A stretch of DNA of 64,000 bases from Bacteroidota bacterium (GCA_029552825.1 JAKPDL010000151.1:1-64000); one strand, 5' to 3'; positions 53,457 through 63,644 are shown, counted from the first letter of the stretch. Translations and numbers: made by a program. Notes: generated from the sequence alone by a model not told the origin.

Positions 53457-55103
53457 TTATTTATAAATATATCTTTTTATTTTCTGGGTGGCTGTTTTTT
53501 CGAATGGTAAAGGCTGATATACAACTTTGCTTATTCGGCTGAATTTATTGACTTTTGAATTGACATATTCCTGAATCTCCCTGAGAATTTCTTCCTTTTT
53601 TTCTTCAAACCGCCTTGAAGCTTCATTTTTCATAATGTTGTATTTCTTTTCAATCTCCTCAATGTTAAGGTGGACAAGGGCAACGAGTTTGCCCTTTTGT
53701 TCGATTACAATAGATTCTACAACATGTCTGAAGCTGTTAATCAGTGATTCGATCTCCTCAGGATAGATATTTTCTCCGCTTGCTCCTACAATTACATTTT
53801 TTGCCCTTCCTTTAATGTATAGATTATTCCTTTTATCAAACACATCAAGGTCTCCTGTCTTAAACCACCCATCTGAAGTAATAACTTCTGCTGTTAGTTC
53901 CGGATCTTTAAAGTAGCCAATCATTACATTTGGGCCCTTTGCCCATATTTCACCTTCTCCTGTTACTGGATCAGGATTGTGAATTTTAAGTTCAACTCCT
54001 TCAATAGAAGGACCTGTTGATTCATAAACAGAATTCGCAGGGCCGGCACCAGCTAGAAGAGGCGATGTTTCAGTAAGTCCATATCCAATTGCATATGGAA
54101 AAGATGCTTCTATGAGAAATTTTTCAACGGTGCTGTTAAGCTTGGCTCCACCTATTCCGTAAAACCTGAGCTCTCCTCCGAATGTTTTCATTAATTTCTT
54201 GCCTGCCAAACGGTTGAGAAGTTTTCGAATAGGAGGTATTTTGTAAATAGAGCGGATCATTATGTTTTTACGAAGAGATGGCAATATTTTATTGAAATAT
54301 ATCTTTTCGATAATAAGTGGAACTGTCAACATGGCTGTTGGTCTGACCTTGCCAAGTGCAGGAAGAAGTACTGCCGGGGTTGGTGGCTTTCTAAGGTAAT
54401 AAACACAGGCCCCCCTGAGCATTGGAAGAATGAGGCCGAGGGTGTTTTCGTATGTGTGCGACAGTGGAAGTACCGAAAGGAACCTGTCGTTTTCGTCAAG
54501 ATAATGGATTTTGCTACCCGCAATGGCATTAAATGTTATGTTACCATGCGAAAGCATTACTCCTTTAGACTTTCCGGTTGTTCCGGATGTATAAATTATT
54601 GAGGCAAGGTCCTCACAATTGACGGAATAATTTTCGGATGGCCTTGAATTTTCTGAGTAAGCGACAAATTCTCCTGAAGTTTTGACTGGTAAAAAATTTT
54701 CCATCAACACAACTGTCTTCAGTTGATTACCCTCCAGGTATTCAATCTTTGGCAAAAGTGAAGATGATATTATTAAAAGTTTAGATTCAGAATGATTTAT
54801 CACATTCTGAATTTCTGATTTAGAAAATTCTGGCAATATAGGGACTGCTACGGCGCCCTTAAAGGTGACCGCATAAAATGAAATACCCCAGTTGGGCATA
54901 TTTGTTCCAAGAATAGCAACTCTGTCACCTTTTTTGATATTATTCTTTTCGAGAAAATTAATGAGTGAGTTGATTTTCTGATCTACTTCTTTGTATGTCA
55001 ATGGCTTTTCGTCTATGAAAGATAAAGCGTTTCTGTCGCCATGTTTTTTCAAAGTTTCTGAGAACAAAGAAGGGATTGTGGTGGGAATGATAAAAGAATT
55101 CAT
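53457..55103 (-). CDS. AMP-dependent long-chain fatty acid-CoA ligase
   Basis: Activates fatty acids to acyl-CoA through an acyl-AMP. It has 548 residues of the ANL superfamily. The A3 motif is IIYTSGTTGKSKGVMLSH, A5 is GYGLTETSP, A7 is DGWFKTGDL and the final linker has KNVIVGASGENIYPEEIE. The C-terminal catalytic Lys is expected within EKTATQKIKRY. Chain preference is not evident. Single gene with its own promoter box, convergent with the SOD gene. Confidence 0.92.
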   Translation of the reverse strand: MNSFIIPTTIPSLFSETLKKHGDRNALSFIDEKPLTYKEVDQKINSLINFLEKNNIKKGDRVAILGTNMPNWGISFYAVTFKGAVAVPILPEFSKSEIQNVINHSESKLLIISSSLLPKIEYLEGNQLKTVVLMENFLPVKTSGEFVAYSENSRPSENYSVNCEDLASIIYTSGTTGKSKGVMLSHGNITFNAIAGSKIHYLDENDRFLSVLPLSHTYENTLGLILPMLRGACVYYLRKPPTPAVLLPALGKVRPTAMLTVPLIIEKIYFNKILPSLRKNIMIRSIYKIPPIRKLLNRLAGKKLMKTFGGELRFYGIGGAKLNSTVEKFLIEASFPYAIGYGLTETSPLLAGAGPANSVYESTGPSIEGVELKIHNPDPVTGEGEIWAKGPNVMIGYFKDPELTAEVITSDGWFKTGDLDVFDKRNNLYIKGRAKNVIVGASGENIYPEEIESLINSFRHVVESIVIEQKGKLVALVHLNIEEIEKKYNIMKNEASRRFEEKKEEILREIQEYVNSKVNKFSRISKVVYQPLPFEKTATQKIKRYIYK

Positions 55104-55120
55104 TAAACTATTTAAAATTG

Positions 55121-55128
55121 CAAAGATA
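55121..55128 (-). promoter_or_regulatory. -7 promoter box for the acyl-CoA ligase
   Basis: Minus strand TATCTTTG matches TAnnTTTG, 18 bases upstream of the start at 55103. Confidence 0.45.
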
Positions 55129-55227
55129 AGTTTTTATTTTTAATTACCTTGAAGTATAAGGAAAATATTTATGTGAAGCACATGAAAAAGCGTCAAAATC
55201 ATTTTCTTTCCTTTCAACCAGAATAGT

Positions 55228-55235
55228 TATTTTTG
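55228..55235 (+). promoter_or_regulatory. -7 promoter box for queD-polA
   Basis: TATTTTTG matches TAnnTTTG, 25 bases upstream of the queD ATG at 55261. Confidence 0.45.
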
Positions 55236-55260
55236 TAAGTGTAATTCAATATTAATACCT

Positions 55261-55704
55261 ATGCCTGTAATCAGGATAACACGCGAATTCACTATCGAAA
55301 TGGCTCATGTACTTGAATTTCATTATGGACAATGCAAAAATGTTCATGGACATTCATACAGGCTGTTTGTAACTGTGGCAGGAACTCCTTTGAATGAACC
55401 GGGAAGTCCAGGAGACGGAATGATAATGGATTTTGCTGAATTGAAAAAAATAGTGGAAGAAAAAGTTATAAATATTTTCGACCATTCACTTGTAGTCAGT
55501 AAAAGCTTTGAAAAGAGGTACAACAATATACGGGGGATATTTACCAACCTTGTAGTACTGGATTATCAACCCACATGCGAAAATCTGGTTATTGATTTTG
55601 CAGAAAGGATTAAATCTGGTCTGCCCGACGGAATTTATCTTCATTCATTGAAGCTTTATGAAACGTCAAAATCTTATGCTGAGTGGTACTCTTCTGATAA
55701 TTAA
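55261..55704 (+). CDS. queD: 6-carboxy-5,6,7,8-tetrahydropterin synthase
   Basis: Makes 6-carboxytetrahydropterin from dihydroneopterin triphosphate in queuosine synthesis. It has 147 residues. The zinc site is MAHVLEF (His) with VHGHSYR (two His), and the catalytic Cys lies in QCKNVHGH, as in QueD and not in eukaryotic PTPS. FDHSLVVS supplies the Asp-His pair. It starts 25 bases after a promoter box and precedes polA by 12 bp. queC, queE and queF are not here. Confidence 0.93.
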   Translation: MPVIRITREFTIEMAHVLEFHYGQCKNVHGHSYRLFVTVAGTPLNEPGSPGDGMIMDFAELKKIVEEKVINIFDHSLVVSKSFEKRYNNIRGIFTNLVVLDYQPTCENLVIDFAERIKSGLPDGIYLHSLKLYETSKSYAEWYSSDN

Positions 55705-55716
55705 TATTACCTGTTT

Positions 55717-58515
55717 ATGTCGGAATCCGGTGAAAAGAAACTATTCCTGCTTGATGCTTATGCATTAATATTCAGATCTTATTACGCATTTATCAAGAAT
55801 CCGCGGATAACTTCAAAAGGCCTCAATACGTCTGCAATTTTTGGATTTCTTCTAACCCTCGAGGAAGTTTTACAGAAACAGAAGCCAACGCATATTGCAG
55901 TAGTTTTTGACAGTTCTGAGCCAACATTCCGCCACAAAATGTACAGCGAGTACAAAGCTACGAGGGAAGAGACACCTGAGGATATTAAGAAAGCGGTTCC
56001 ATATATTAAACAGCTTGTTGAAGCATATAGAATTCCCATTCTCGAATGTCCGGGTTTTGAGGCGGATGATATTATAGGCACACTGGCAAACAAAGCGGCC
56101 CAAAAAGGCTTTGTAACTTATATGATGACACCTGATAAAGATTTCGCCCAGCTTGTCTCCGACAGAATTTTTATGTACAAACCTTCGAGGGCAGGAAATG
56201 AATCGGTTATATGGGGTATTAAAGATGTGAAAAGGGAATTCAATGTTAAATCCCCTGAACAGGTCATTGATATTCTGGGACTTATGGGGGATACTTCAGA
56301 TAATATTCCTGGTGCTCCGGGTGTGGGGCCCAAAACTGCAATGAAACTTATTTCAGAATTTGGAAGTATTGAGGAATTGCTAAAAAATACTGATAAGTTG
56401 CAGGGCAGGATAAAGGAAATACTTGAAAAACATAAGGAACAGGTACTGTTGTCGAAAAAGCTGGTAACAATAAATACAAATACCCCTGTTGAATTTGATG
56501 AAGAGAGCCTTAAGCTGGAACCGCCTGATAAAGAAAAACTCAAAATATTGTTCGATGAGCTTGAATTCAGGCAAACGGCTTCAAGAATTCTTTCAGAGTC
56601 AACTGAAAATAAAGATACTTTAGTAGTTGAACAGGAGACGAAAACGTCTCCTGAAACAATCCAGGGAACACTTTTCGGAGAAGCTGCTGTTTCAGAAACC
56701 AAACTTAATATTGAACTTGTACCACATTCTTACAATCTTATTCAGACTCGGGAGGATCTGAAGAAACTGGCAGAAGAACTTAGCAAACTTGAGGAATTCT
56801 GTTTTGATACAGAAACTACAAGTATTAACGCACTTGAATCTGAACTTGTTGCTATTGCATTTTCATGGATTAAGGGCAAAGGTTATCTTGTATATTTCCC
56901 TGAAAATGAGAATGAAATAAAAGAAATGCTTTCTATTCTGAAACCCGTGTTCGAGAATGACAGGATACGTAAAATAGGTCAGAATATTAAATTTGATATC
57001 CAGGTTCTCGCAAATTATGGAATAGAAGTCAGGGGCGCACTTTTCGACACAATGATTGCTCATTATCTCCTTGAGCCTGACATGAGACACAACATGGACT
57101 ATCTGGCTGAAACATATCTTTCTTACAGACCTGTCTCAATTGAAAGCTTAATAGGTGAAAAGGGGCGAAATCAGAAAACCATGCGTTCAGTACCGGTTGA
57201 GAAAATAGTTGAATATTCTGTTGAGGATGCCGATATAACATTGCAGTTAAAAGAGTTGTTTGAGCCAAAAATTATCAAAGAGGGCATGAAGGAACTGGCA
57301 GAAAATATTGAGATGCCCCTGATCAGGGTTCTTGCGTGTATGGAGAGAGCCGGCGTTAAACTTGATGAAGAAAACCTGAAATCAATTGCTGTAGGTTTGA
57401 GGGAAGATATTATCAGACTGGAAGAGGAGATTTATGCACTGGCAGGTGAGGAGTTTAACATTTCTTCTCCCCGGCAACTGGGAAATATTCTTTTTATTAA
57501 GCTAAAAATTGATGATAAAGCAAAACTTACCAAAACAAAGCAGTTTATTACAAATGAAGAAATCCTTCAGAAGCTTGTGAACAGACATCCTATTGTTGGT
57601 AAAGTACTGGAATATAGAGGATTGAAAAAATTACTTACAACTTATGTTGAAACACTGCCATTGCTAATTAACAAGAAGACGGGGCGGATACATACATCGT
57701 TTAATCAGGCGGTTGCAGCTACAGGCAGGCTAAGTTCAAACAATCCGAATCTCCAAAATATTCCAGTCAGGGATGAAAGAGGACGGGAAATAAGAAAAGC
57801 TTTTGTACCTGATGAAGGTTATATTTTCCTGTCTGCAGATTATTCCCAGATTGAATTGCGATTGATGGCACATCTGAGTGGTGATAAAAATATGATTGAG
57901 GATTTTATATCGGGGCACGATATTCATACTGCTACTGCTGCGAAGATTTTTGGTGTCAGTTTTGATGAAGTAACAAGGGAAATGCGAAGCAGGGCAAAGA
58001 CAGCTAATTTCGGAATTATATATGGAATTTCATCGTTTGGACTTTCTGAGAGGCTAAATATAGGGCGCAAAGAGGCAAAGGAACTTATTGACGGATATTT
58101 TGCATCATATCCTGGTGTAAAGCAATATATGGAAGAAAGCATAAAGCAGGCCAGGGAAAAGGGGTATGTAACGACAATGTTCGGAAGGAGAAGATATGTA
58201 AGGGATATTAATTCACGCAACCAGGTGGTAAGGGGAAATGCTGAACGTAATGCTATTAATGCTCCAATTCAGGGTTCAGCGGCAGATATTATCAAAATTG
58301 CCATGATAAGGATTTTTAACCAGATTCGCAATAAAGGCTTAAAGTCGAGGATGATACTTCAGGTACATGATGAACTGATTCTGGAGGTTGCCCATGATGA
58401 GCTTGAGCTGGTAAAAGAAATTGTTATCAGTGAAATGACCGGAGCAGCTTCATTGAAAGTGCCTTTGAAAGTTGACTGGGGTACAGGGTCAAACTGGCTT
58501 GAAGCACACCCCTGA
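55717..58515 (+). CDS. polA: DNA polymerase I
   Basis: Fills gaps and removes RNA primers during replication and repair. At 932 residues it carries all three domains: 5'-3' exonuclease (1-290; ECPGFEADDIIGTLA, GDTSDNIPGAPGVGPKTA), 3'-5' exonuclease with acidic residues FDTETTS, GQNIKFDIQVL and YSVEDADIT intact, so proofreading is likely, and the polymerase with DYSQIELRLMAHLSGD, the O-helix REMRSRAKTANFGIIYGIS and VHDELILEV. A linker at about 310-340 is acidic. Convergent with the S41 protease, 6 bp apart. Confidence 0.98.
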   Translation: MSESGEKKLFLLDAYALIFRSYYAFIKNPRITSKGLNTSAIFGFLLTLEEVLQKQKPTHIAVVFDSSEPTFRHKMYSEYKATREETPEDIKKAVPYIKQLVEAYRIPILECPGFEADDIIGTLANKAAQKGFVTYMMTPDKDFAQLVSDRIFMYKPSRAGNESVIWGIKDVKREFNVKSPEQVIDILGLMGDTSDNIPGAPGVGPKTAMKLISEFGSIEELLKNTDKLQGRIKEILEKHKEQVLLSKKLVTINTNTPVEFDEESLKLEPPDKEKLKILFDELEFRQTASRILSESTENKDTLVVEQETKTSPETIQGTLFGEAAVSETKLNIELVPHSYNLIQTREDLKKLAEELSKLEEFCFDTETTSINALESELVAIAFSWIKGKGYLVYFPENENEIKEMLSILKPVFENDRIRKIGQNIKFDIQVLANYGIEVRGALFDTMIAHYLLEPDMRHNMDYLAETYLSYRPVSIESLIGEKGRNQKTMRSVPVEKIVEYSVEDADITLQLKELFEPKIIKEGMKELAENIEMPLIRVLACMERAGVKLDEENLKSIAVGLREDIIRLEEEIYALAGEEFNISSPRQLGNILFIKLKIDDKAKLTKTKQFITNEEILQKLVNRHPIVGKVLEYRGLKKLLTTYVETLPLLINKKTGRIHTSFNQAVAATGRLSSNNPNLQNIPVRDERGREIRKAFVPDEGYIFLSADYSQIELRLMAHLSGDKNMIEDFISGHDIHTATAAKIFGVSFDEVTREMRSRAKTANFGIIYGISSFGLSERLNIGRKEAKELIDGYFASYPGVKQYMEESIKQAREKGYVTTMFGRRRYVRDINSRNQVVRGNAERNAINAPIQGSAADIIKIAMIRIFNQIRNKGLKSRMILQVHDELILEVAHDELELVKEIVISEMTGAASLKVPLKVDWGTGSNWLEAHP

Positions 58516-58521
58516 GCAAAA

Positions 58522-60189
58522 TTATCTCACTGGCTTTCCTTCGAGAATTGACCTGTATAGTGATTTATTATTGAGAACTTCTATGGCTTTATGTACTTGC
58601 TCATCATATTTTATTGACCATGCTATTGCCCCTTCCTCATAAAAATACCTGCTTATTATTTCATCGCATAGGAGTTCTGAAATCTCTTCCTTGAAACTCT
58701 GGAGATCTCTTCTGAGATTGTGAGTAATTTCTTTCTGGAGGGTATTGAAAAGTTCTTTGTTGGGTTCGAAGTATTTTTCTTTCTTTGCATTTTCAACCAG
58801 TTCAGAGAATGATTTTTCAGTAAATGTCTGATAGTTGAATCCTCTTTCATCAAGGAACTTTATAAAATCCTCATATTCGTTATCGGTTATTTTCACATCT
58901 TCAATGCTTTTTATTTCAGGATGTGACCAGTAATATTTTGTAGCATAATCGAAAATCAGGTTACGGGTATACAATTCAGTTGCGAGCTGACTGAGGTTTT
59001 CGGGTACAACTTCGATGTCGGGAGTAATTCCGCCTCCATCTTTTACCGGCCGGCCATTACGTGTTTTGAAAGTTTTTATGAGTGAATCGGGGATATATCC
59101 TACACTACCATCTTCATTACGGTGTGTAAAATCTATAGCCTGAATACAACGTCCGCTGGGTATATAGTATTTTGCCGTTGTAACTTTTAACTGTGCATTA
59201 AAGCTAAGCGGACGTGTGATCTGCACAAGACCTTTTCCGTAGGATCTTTGACCGACAACGACACCTCGGTCGAGATCCTGAATGGCACCGGCTACGATTT
59301 CCGAAGCTGATGCTGTCATCCTGTTTATAAGCACAACCAGAGGAATTCTGTCATCAACAGGCTGATTTTTTGTTTTGTACGAGGCATCAAATTGTTTTAC
59401 TTTGCCTTTTGTGCTCACAACCTCAGTTCCGGGACCAACAAAAAGGTTGACAATATCGACTGCCTCCAGCATTATCCCGCCGGGATTAGACCTCAGATCT
59501 AGAATAATACCATCAGGGTTGTTCTTTTTAAGTTCAATAAGAGCCTTTTTAACATCTTCGTAACAGTTCTGGGTGAAATTTGTAAATCTGATATACCCGA
59601 TATTTGAATCAACAATTCCATAATAAGGAACAGGAGGAAGTGAAATCCTTTCTCTTTTCAACTGAAATTCAATTTCTTTCCCGTTTCTTTCGACAGTAAC
59701 CGAAACAGTTGTCCCCGGATCACCTTTTAAGTTGTCGCTAACTTTATCAACAGCAAAACCTTTAAGTGATTGTCCGTCAATCTTTTTAATAAGGTCTCCT
59801 GCTTTAATCCCTGCCAGATCTGCAGGAAAACCTTTGTATACTTCTGTTACTATTGCATAATCTCCATTATTTCTTATCAAACAGCCTATCCCACCATATT
59901 TCCCGGTTGTCATAAAATTGAAGTCATCAATTTCAGATTCTGAATAGAATGTAGTATATGGATCAAGAGATCTGAGGATGCTTTCTATTCCTGTCCGGAT
60001 AATTTTATCAGGATCTATTTCATCAACATAAAAAGTATTCAGTTCACGGATGAGTGAAATAAAAATGTCAAGATTTTTCCCAAGCCTGAAATCCCTGGAT
60101 TCCTGGTTTATCAGAAATGCAGTGGTGGTAACGGCAAACAGAACAATTGTAATCAGAATTAATATTTTCTTTCCTTTCTGCTTTTTCAT
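58522..60189 (-). CDS. S41 family C-terminal-processing peptidase
   Basis: A 555-residue periplasmic carboxyl-terminal protease (CtpA/Prc type). The start at 60189 is preferred because the ATG at 60210 lies inside the promoter box and the one at 60201 is almost at the transcript start. After a signal anchor (about 5-28), the PDZ domain holds GKYGGIGCLIRN and GSPADLAGIKAGDLIKKIDGQS-like residues, then the catalytic domain has DLRSNPGG, NRMTASASEIVAGAIQD (catalytic Ser) and YGKGLVQ (catalytic Lys). The C-terminal helical tail (about 430-555) is long. Confidence 0.93.
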   Translation of the reverse strand: MKKQKGKKILILITIVLFAVTTTAFLINQESRDFRLGKNLDIFISLIRELNTFYVDEIDPDKIIRTGIESILRSLDPYTTFYSESEIDDFNFMTTGKYGGIGCLIRNNGDYAIVTEVYKGFPADLAGIKAGDLIKKIDGQSLKGFAVDKVSDNLKGDPGTTVSVTVERNGKEIEFQLKRERISLPPVPYYGIVDSNIGYIRFTNFTQNCYEDVKKALIELKKNNPDGIILDLRSNPGGIMLEAVDIVNLFVGPGTEVVSTKGKVKQFDASYKTKNQPVDDRIPLVVLINRMTASASEIVAGAIQDLDRGVVVGQRSYGKGLVQITRPLSFNAQLKVTTAKYYIPSGRCIQAIDFTHRNEDGSVGYIPDSLIKTFKTRNGRPVKDGGGITPDIEVVPENLSQLATELYTRNLIFDYATKYYWSHPEIKSIEDVKITDNEYEDFIKFLDERGFNYQTFTEKSFSELVENAKKEKYFEPNKELFNTLQKEITHNLRRDLQSFKEEISELLCDEIISRYFYEEGAIAWSIKYDEQVHKAIEVLNNKSLYRSILEGKPVR

Positions 60190-60207
60190 GATCTGCTTCA
60201 TCGTTAA

Positions 60208-60215
60208 CAAATATA
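60208..60215 (-). promoter_or_regulatory. -7 promoter box for the S41 protease gene
   Basis: Minus strand TATATTTG matches TAnnTTTG and overlaps the first in-frame ATG at 60210, which excludes that codon as the start and supports the ATG at 60189. Confidence 0.5.
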
Positions 60216-60307
60216 TTTTGATAAAAGACGAAAATAGAAAGAAATTATTTCAGATGGATTGTATTTATGTTTTATAAGAAAACTTTAACATTGATGTGTT
60301 TGGGTTT

Positions 60308-60709
60308 TTATTCCTTGCTTGTACTTACAGATGATACAAGTTTCCGGAGTACATCATCAACATGCTTTTCTATTTCCCGGAAATCGGGAATTCTCCTGTC
60401 TCTGTAGATTAAAATGAAATTTATACTCTTACCTGTCGATGTCAGAAAATCATAAAGAATATATTTTTTCCTTCTATATGCTTCTCTGATTTTTCTTTTT
60501 ATAGCATTTCTCTTTACAGCAGATCTGAAGAGCTTTTTTGAAACGCTGATTGCAATCTTTGCCGGCGCAGCTGAATCCTGATTGCTAAAAGTCCATATTA
60601 CCTGAAAAGGATAACTTGTTACTGAAATGCCTTTTTCAAATAGTAATTCTATAGCTTTTTTACTGCATAGCCGCTCATGTTTTCTGAATGTTTCAGTATG
60701 TTCAGCCAT
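60308..60709 (-). CDS. rnpA: Ribonuclease P protein component
   Basis: Protein subunit of RNase P, which matures tRNA 5' ends. It has 133 residues. The signature RNR-type helix is intact: SKKLFRSAVKRNAIKRKIREAYR (about 58-80), preceded by ERLCSKKAIELLFEKG. rpmH (ribosomal protein L34) does not precede it; the upstream gene is hemD, an arrangement I associate with Bacteroidota. Located between hemD and the S41 protease on the same strand. Confidence 0.95.
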   Translation of the reverse strand: MAEHTETFRKHERLCSKKAIELLFEKGISVTSYPFQVIWTFSNQDSAAPAKIAISVSKKLFRSAVKRNAIKRKIREAYRRKKYILYDFLTSTGKSINFILIYRDRRIPDFREIEKHVDDVLRKLVSSVSTSKE

Positions 60710-60779
60710 TGCTGAATTAATAAAGCATATGTATTTACAGTTTATGCTATGAAGAGTAAAAATATACGGACAAAAAGAG

Positions 60780-61538
60780 CTATTTGTTATGGTTCTTGTT
60801 GTATTCCTTCAGGTATTCATCAAGAGCCATTGTCATTGACGGGGATTTTGGATTTGGTGCCTGGATGTCGACTCTGAATCCTTCCTGTTCGAGTGCCATT
60901 ACTGTGTTTGGTCCGAAAGCTGCAATTTTAATATTTCCCTGCACAAAATCGGGAAAGTTTTCGCGAAGTGATTTTATGCTTGAAGGGCTGTAAAAAACAA
61001 TTATGTCATAATCAAGCAAGTCATTTATACTTTCAAAATGATTGCTGATTGTTTTGTAAAATATTCCAATTGTATGTTTAATGTTGTTTTTCTTAAGCAG
61101 TTCAGGTATTTCTGAATTGTGGGGTTCAGGAAGAGGTACCAGGTAATTCTCGTCTTTGTGTTTAATTATTACATCAATGAGGTCCTGAAATTTTGATTTT
61201 CCATGGAAAATTTTGCGTTTGCGGTATACGATATATTTCTGCAAGTAAAATGCAACGTTTTCGGTAATGCAGAAATATTTCATTGTATCAGGAACAGCAA
61301 TGCGAAGTTCATTACATATCCTGAAGAAATGATCAATTGCTGTTTTACATGAAAAAATTATGGCAGTATGATCCAGAATGTTTATCTTCTGCTGCCTGAA
61401 ATCCTTTGCAGTAACTCCTTCAATCTGAACGAAAGGCTTAAAATCGACTTTCAGGTTATATTTCTTTGCCAGTTCATGATAAGGAGACTTTGGATTCTGC
61501 GGATCTGGCTGCGACACTAAAATTTTTTTTATTTTCAA
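60780..61538 (-). CDS. hemD: Uroporphyrinogen-III synthase
   Basis: Cyclises and inverts ring D of hydroxymethylbilane to uroporphyrinogen III in heme synthesis. It has 252 residues with the two-lobed HemD fold. Typical low-similarity family features are ILVSQPDPQN at the N-terminus, HTAIIFSCKTAIDHFF, YDIIVFYSPSSIKSL and KIAAFGPNTVMALEQEG. HemD sequences diverge strongly, so the call rests on these and on gene order. The gene lies between DUF4271 and rnpA. Confidence 0.9.
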   Translation of the reverse strand: MKIKKILVSQPDPQNPKSPYHELAKKYNLKVDFKPFVQIEGVTAKDFRQQKINILDHTAIIFSCKTAIDHFFRICNELRIAVPDTMKYFCITENVAFYLQKYIVYRKRKIFHGKSKFQDLIDVIIKHKDENYLVPLPEPHNSEIPELLKKNNIKHTIGIFYKTISNHFESINDLLDYDIIVFYSPSSIKSLRENFPDFVQGNIKIAAFGPNTVMALEQEGFRVDIQAPNPKSPSMTMALDEYLKEYNKNHNK

Positions 61539-61567
61539 CCCCTTACAGATTTAGTTTGACATCTGTA

Positions 61568-62632
61568 TCATTGAATATTCTGCAACAGTTGCTTTAAAAA
61601 TTTAATAAGTATAGCGACTGGCAGAATTTCCAGCGCACAAAGGTATAAAATTAAATACAAAATTGATGCACTTCTCTTTATAAAAATTGTAAAAAGGTTG
61701 ACTATTCGTATAACGTAGATAAATATCACAATGAAAAATCCTGAATAGATTATTGTTTTCGTATTGAAAAAGTTAGTATAAAGAAGAATGATTATTATAA
61801 AAAACAGGATTAATCCGGTGCTTCTGTAAAAGCAGGAAATAGCCCTGCCATATTCCATAAAAATTTCTTTTTGTTCACTTATTTCACCGGTAAGAAAGGT
61901 CACTGATTGTCTGGCAAGTGAGAGAAAAATTGTTGAAATAAAAATTATTATCCATGCAAAGTAACCTTTTATTACACCAGTACCGATATTGAAATATGTG
62001 AAGAGCAGATACCCGTAAAGGCTGATGTTTACATATGATATCAGTTCGAGAAGTGTTGATGAAAATCTTAAAGTTTTTGTTGTACCTGAGTCATGAGCAA
62101 TCCTGAATGTAAAAAATTTCTTAATTAATTTCATGGAATCTGAAAATGCTCTGCCCAATATTATATAAACCAGCAATGAAATGAGCATCACTGGCAGCAT
62201 CCAGTCAGATTTCAGTGTATCTTTCTCGATTTTGATGCCATCTTTAGCTACTTCAGAAATTTTTATTTCCAGATCTTTTTTAAGCTTTTGTGACGATTCA
62301 ATGAAGGAATAAGGGAAGCAAATATTTGGCCCTTCTGATGTAATAGACTCATAATCAGATAAATAATAGTTTATTATATCAGAAGTTTTTTTATTAGTGA
62401 AATCAGTACTTAATTTTTTGTTTTCAATAGAAGTGTCGATTTTCTCCTTGTTTTGTGCTTTTACATCTTGATGAATTTTGGAAATGACTTTTTTTACTGT
62501 AGTGTCGGGTGATATTGTTTTTACTGTATCTGCATTTTTTCTGGAAAGGGTATCCTGTTTCTGTCCGGTGAGGTAGGTTCCATCGGCCTGTTTAAGTTTT
62601 AGTGTATCCTGAGGTACCATTTTTACCGGCAT
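61568..62632 (-). CDS. DUF4271 membrane protein
   Basis: A 354-residue protein. Residues 1-135 are polar and Lys/Asp-rich, and about 140-350 hold roughly six to seven membrane helices, with GRAFSDSMKLIKKFF and FTYFNIGTGVIKGYFAW loops. It matches the DUF4271 family, seen in Bacteroidota next to hemD. Its role is unknown, but the fixed link with heme synthesis hints at a part in heme or porphyrin handling. An alternative start at residue 5 is possible. It ends 29 bp upstream of hemD. Confidence 0.85.
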   Translation of the reverse strand: MPVKMVPQDTLKLKQADGTYLTGQKQDTLSRKNADTVKTISPDTTVKKVISKIHQDVKAQNKEKIDTSIENKKLSTDFTNKKTSDIINYYLSDYESITSEGPNICFPYSFIESSQKLKKDLEIKISEVAKDGIKIEKDTLKSDWMLPVMLISLLVYIILGRAFSDSMKLIKKFFTFRIAHDSGTTKTLRFSSTLLELISYVNISLYGYLLFTYFNIGTGVIKGYFAWIIIFISTIFLSLARQSVTFLTGEISEQKEIFMEYGRAISCFYRSTGLILFFIIIILLYTNFFNTKTIIYSGFFIVIFIYVIRIVNLFTIFIKRSASILYLILYLCALEILPVAILIKFLKQLLQNIQ

Positions 62633-62671
62633 TATTAAATAATTTTCACCGGCTTTTATGAGTTGCCGGCT

Positions 62672-63544
62672 TCAGAAATAATCTACTCTTGAGCCAATTA
62701 TTTCTGAAAGGACATCATTGGCTAGACGGCTTGATCCTATGCGGAAAAGTGAAGGATTCATCCACTCTGCACCGAGATTATGTTTAACAATATTGTAATA
62801 CACGATGGCATCCTTGGATGATGCTATACCTCCTGAAGGCTTAATCCCAACACGTATGCCCGTTTCATTATAAAATACAGAAATGGCGCGGCAGATTACA
62901 AAAACGGATTCTGGTGTAGCAGAGACACTTGTTTTACCGGTTGAAGTCTTGATAAAATCTGCCCCGGCATCCATCGCAATCATCGAAGCGTTAAATATCT
63001 GCTCAATGTTGTGAAGGAGTCCGGATTCGATAATCACTTTGAGGTAAGCCTTCCCTATGTTACTTTTGATTTCTCTGATTTCATCTGCAACTGTCTGATA
63101 GTCATTGCCGAGGAAAGCTCCCACATTGAAAATAAAGTCTATTTCATCAGCTCCGGCATCTACGGCCATCTTACATTCGGCTACTTTGATACTTCTGAAT
63201 GTTTGTGATGCTGGAAATCCTCCGGCAACAGCGGCTATTTTTACATTTCTTGCGGTAAGCTTTTCTTTTACCAGGGGTACGAAATTCGGATAAACACATA
63301 TTGCAGCAACAGAAGGAATATTGGAATATCTTGCATTAAAGCTGTTTATTTTTCCGGTGAGTTGTAATATGCTGCTTTTATTATCAGTAGTGTTGAGGCT
63401 TGTCTGGTCAATTACACTGAGAATCTCCATCAGTGTTTTTCTGTCGGGGGCTCCAGAAATTCCTGAATATACCTTTTTCAACCCCTTTTTGATTTCTCCT
63501 TCAGAAGGACACGATTTAAAAAGTTTTTCATACAGTTTTGTCAT
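62672..63544 (-). CDS. deoC: Deoxyribose-phosphate aldolase
   Basis: Splits 2-deoxyribose-5-phosphate into glyceraldehyde-3-phosphate and acetaldehyde in deoxynucleoside catabolism. It has 290 residues, slightly longer than E. coli DeoC. The Schiff-base Lys lies in DFIKTSTGK, the proton-relay Lys in GIKPSGGI, and Asp in DAGADEIDFIFNVGA. It begins the minus-strand run deoC, DUF4271, hemD, rnpA, S41; gaps of 29-97 bp leave cotranscription uncertain. Confidence 0.96.
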   Translation of the reverse strand: MTKLYEKLFKSCPSEGEIKKGLKKVYSGISGAPDRKTLMEILSVIDQTSLNTTDNKSSILQLTGKINSFNARYSNIPSVAAICVYPNFVPLVKEKLTARNVKIAAVAGGFPASQTFRSIKVAECKMAVDAGADEIDFIFNVGAFLGNDYQTVADEIREIKSNIGKAYLKVIIESGLLHNIEQIFNASMIAMDAGADFIKTSTGKTSVSATPESVFVICRAISVFYNETGIRVGIKPSGGIASSKDAIVYYNIVKHNLGAEWMNPSLFRIGSSRLANDVLSEIIGSRVDYF

Positions 63545-63644
63545 AAGGCATCTGATTTAAAATAAGTTAGATATTATTCAACGATTAAAAAGCCTGATGG
63601 CAATATATAATGTTTTTCTGATTTATTATGTTGTATCTGAAAAT

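Noticed and set aside
53330-53542. 70-residue plus-strand ORF after the SOD gene
   Set aside because: It begins at the SOD stop, contains the terminator hairpin and overlaps the end of the acyl-CoA ligase gene. No family motif.
60710-60779. Possible rpmH upstream of rnpA
   Set aside because: The space is only 70 bp and shows no Arg/Lys-rich small ORF; rpmH is not here.
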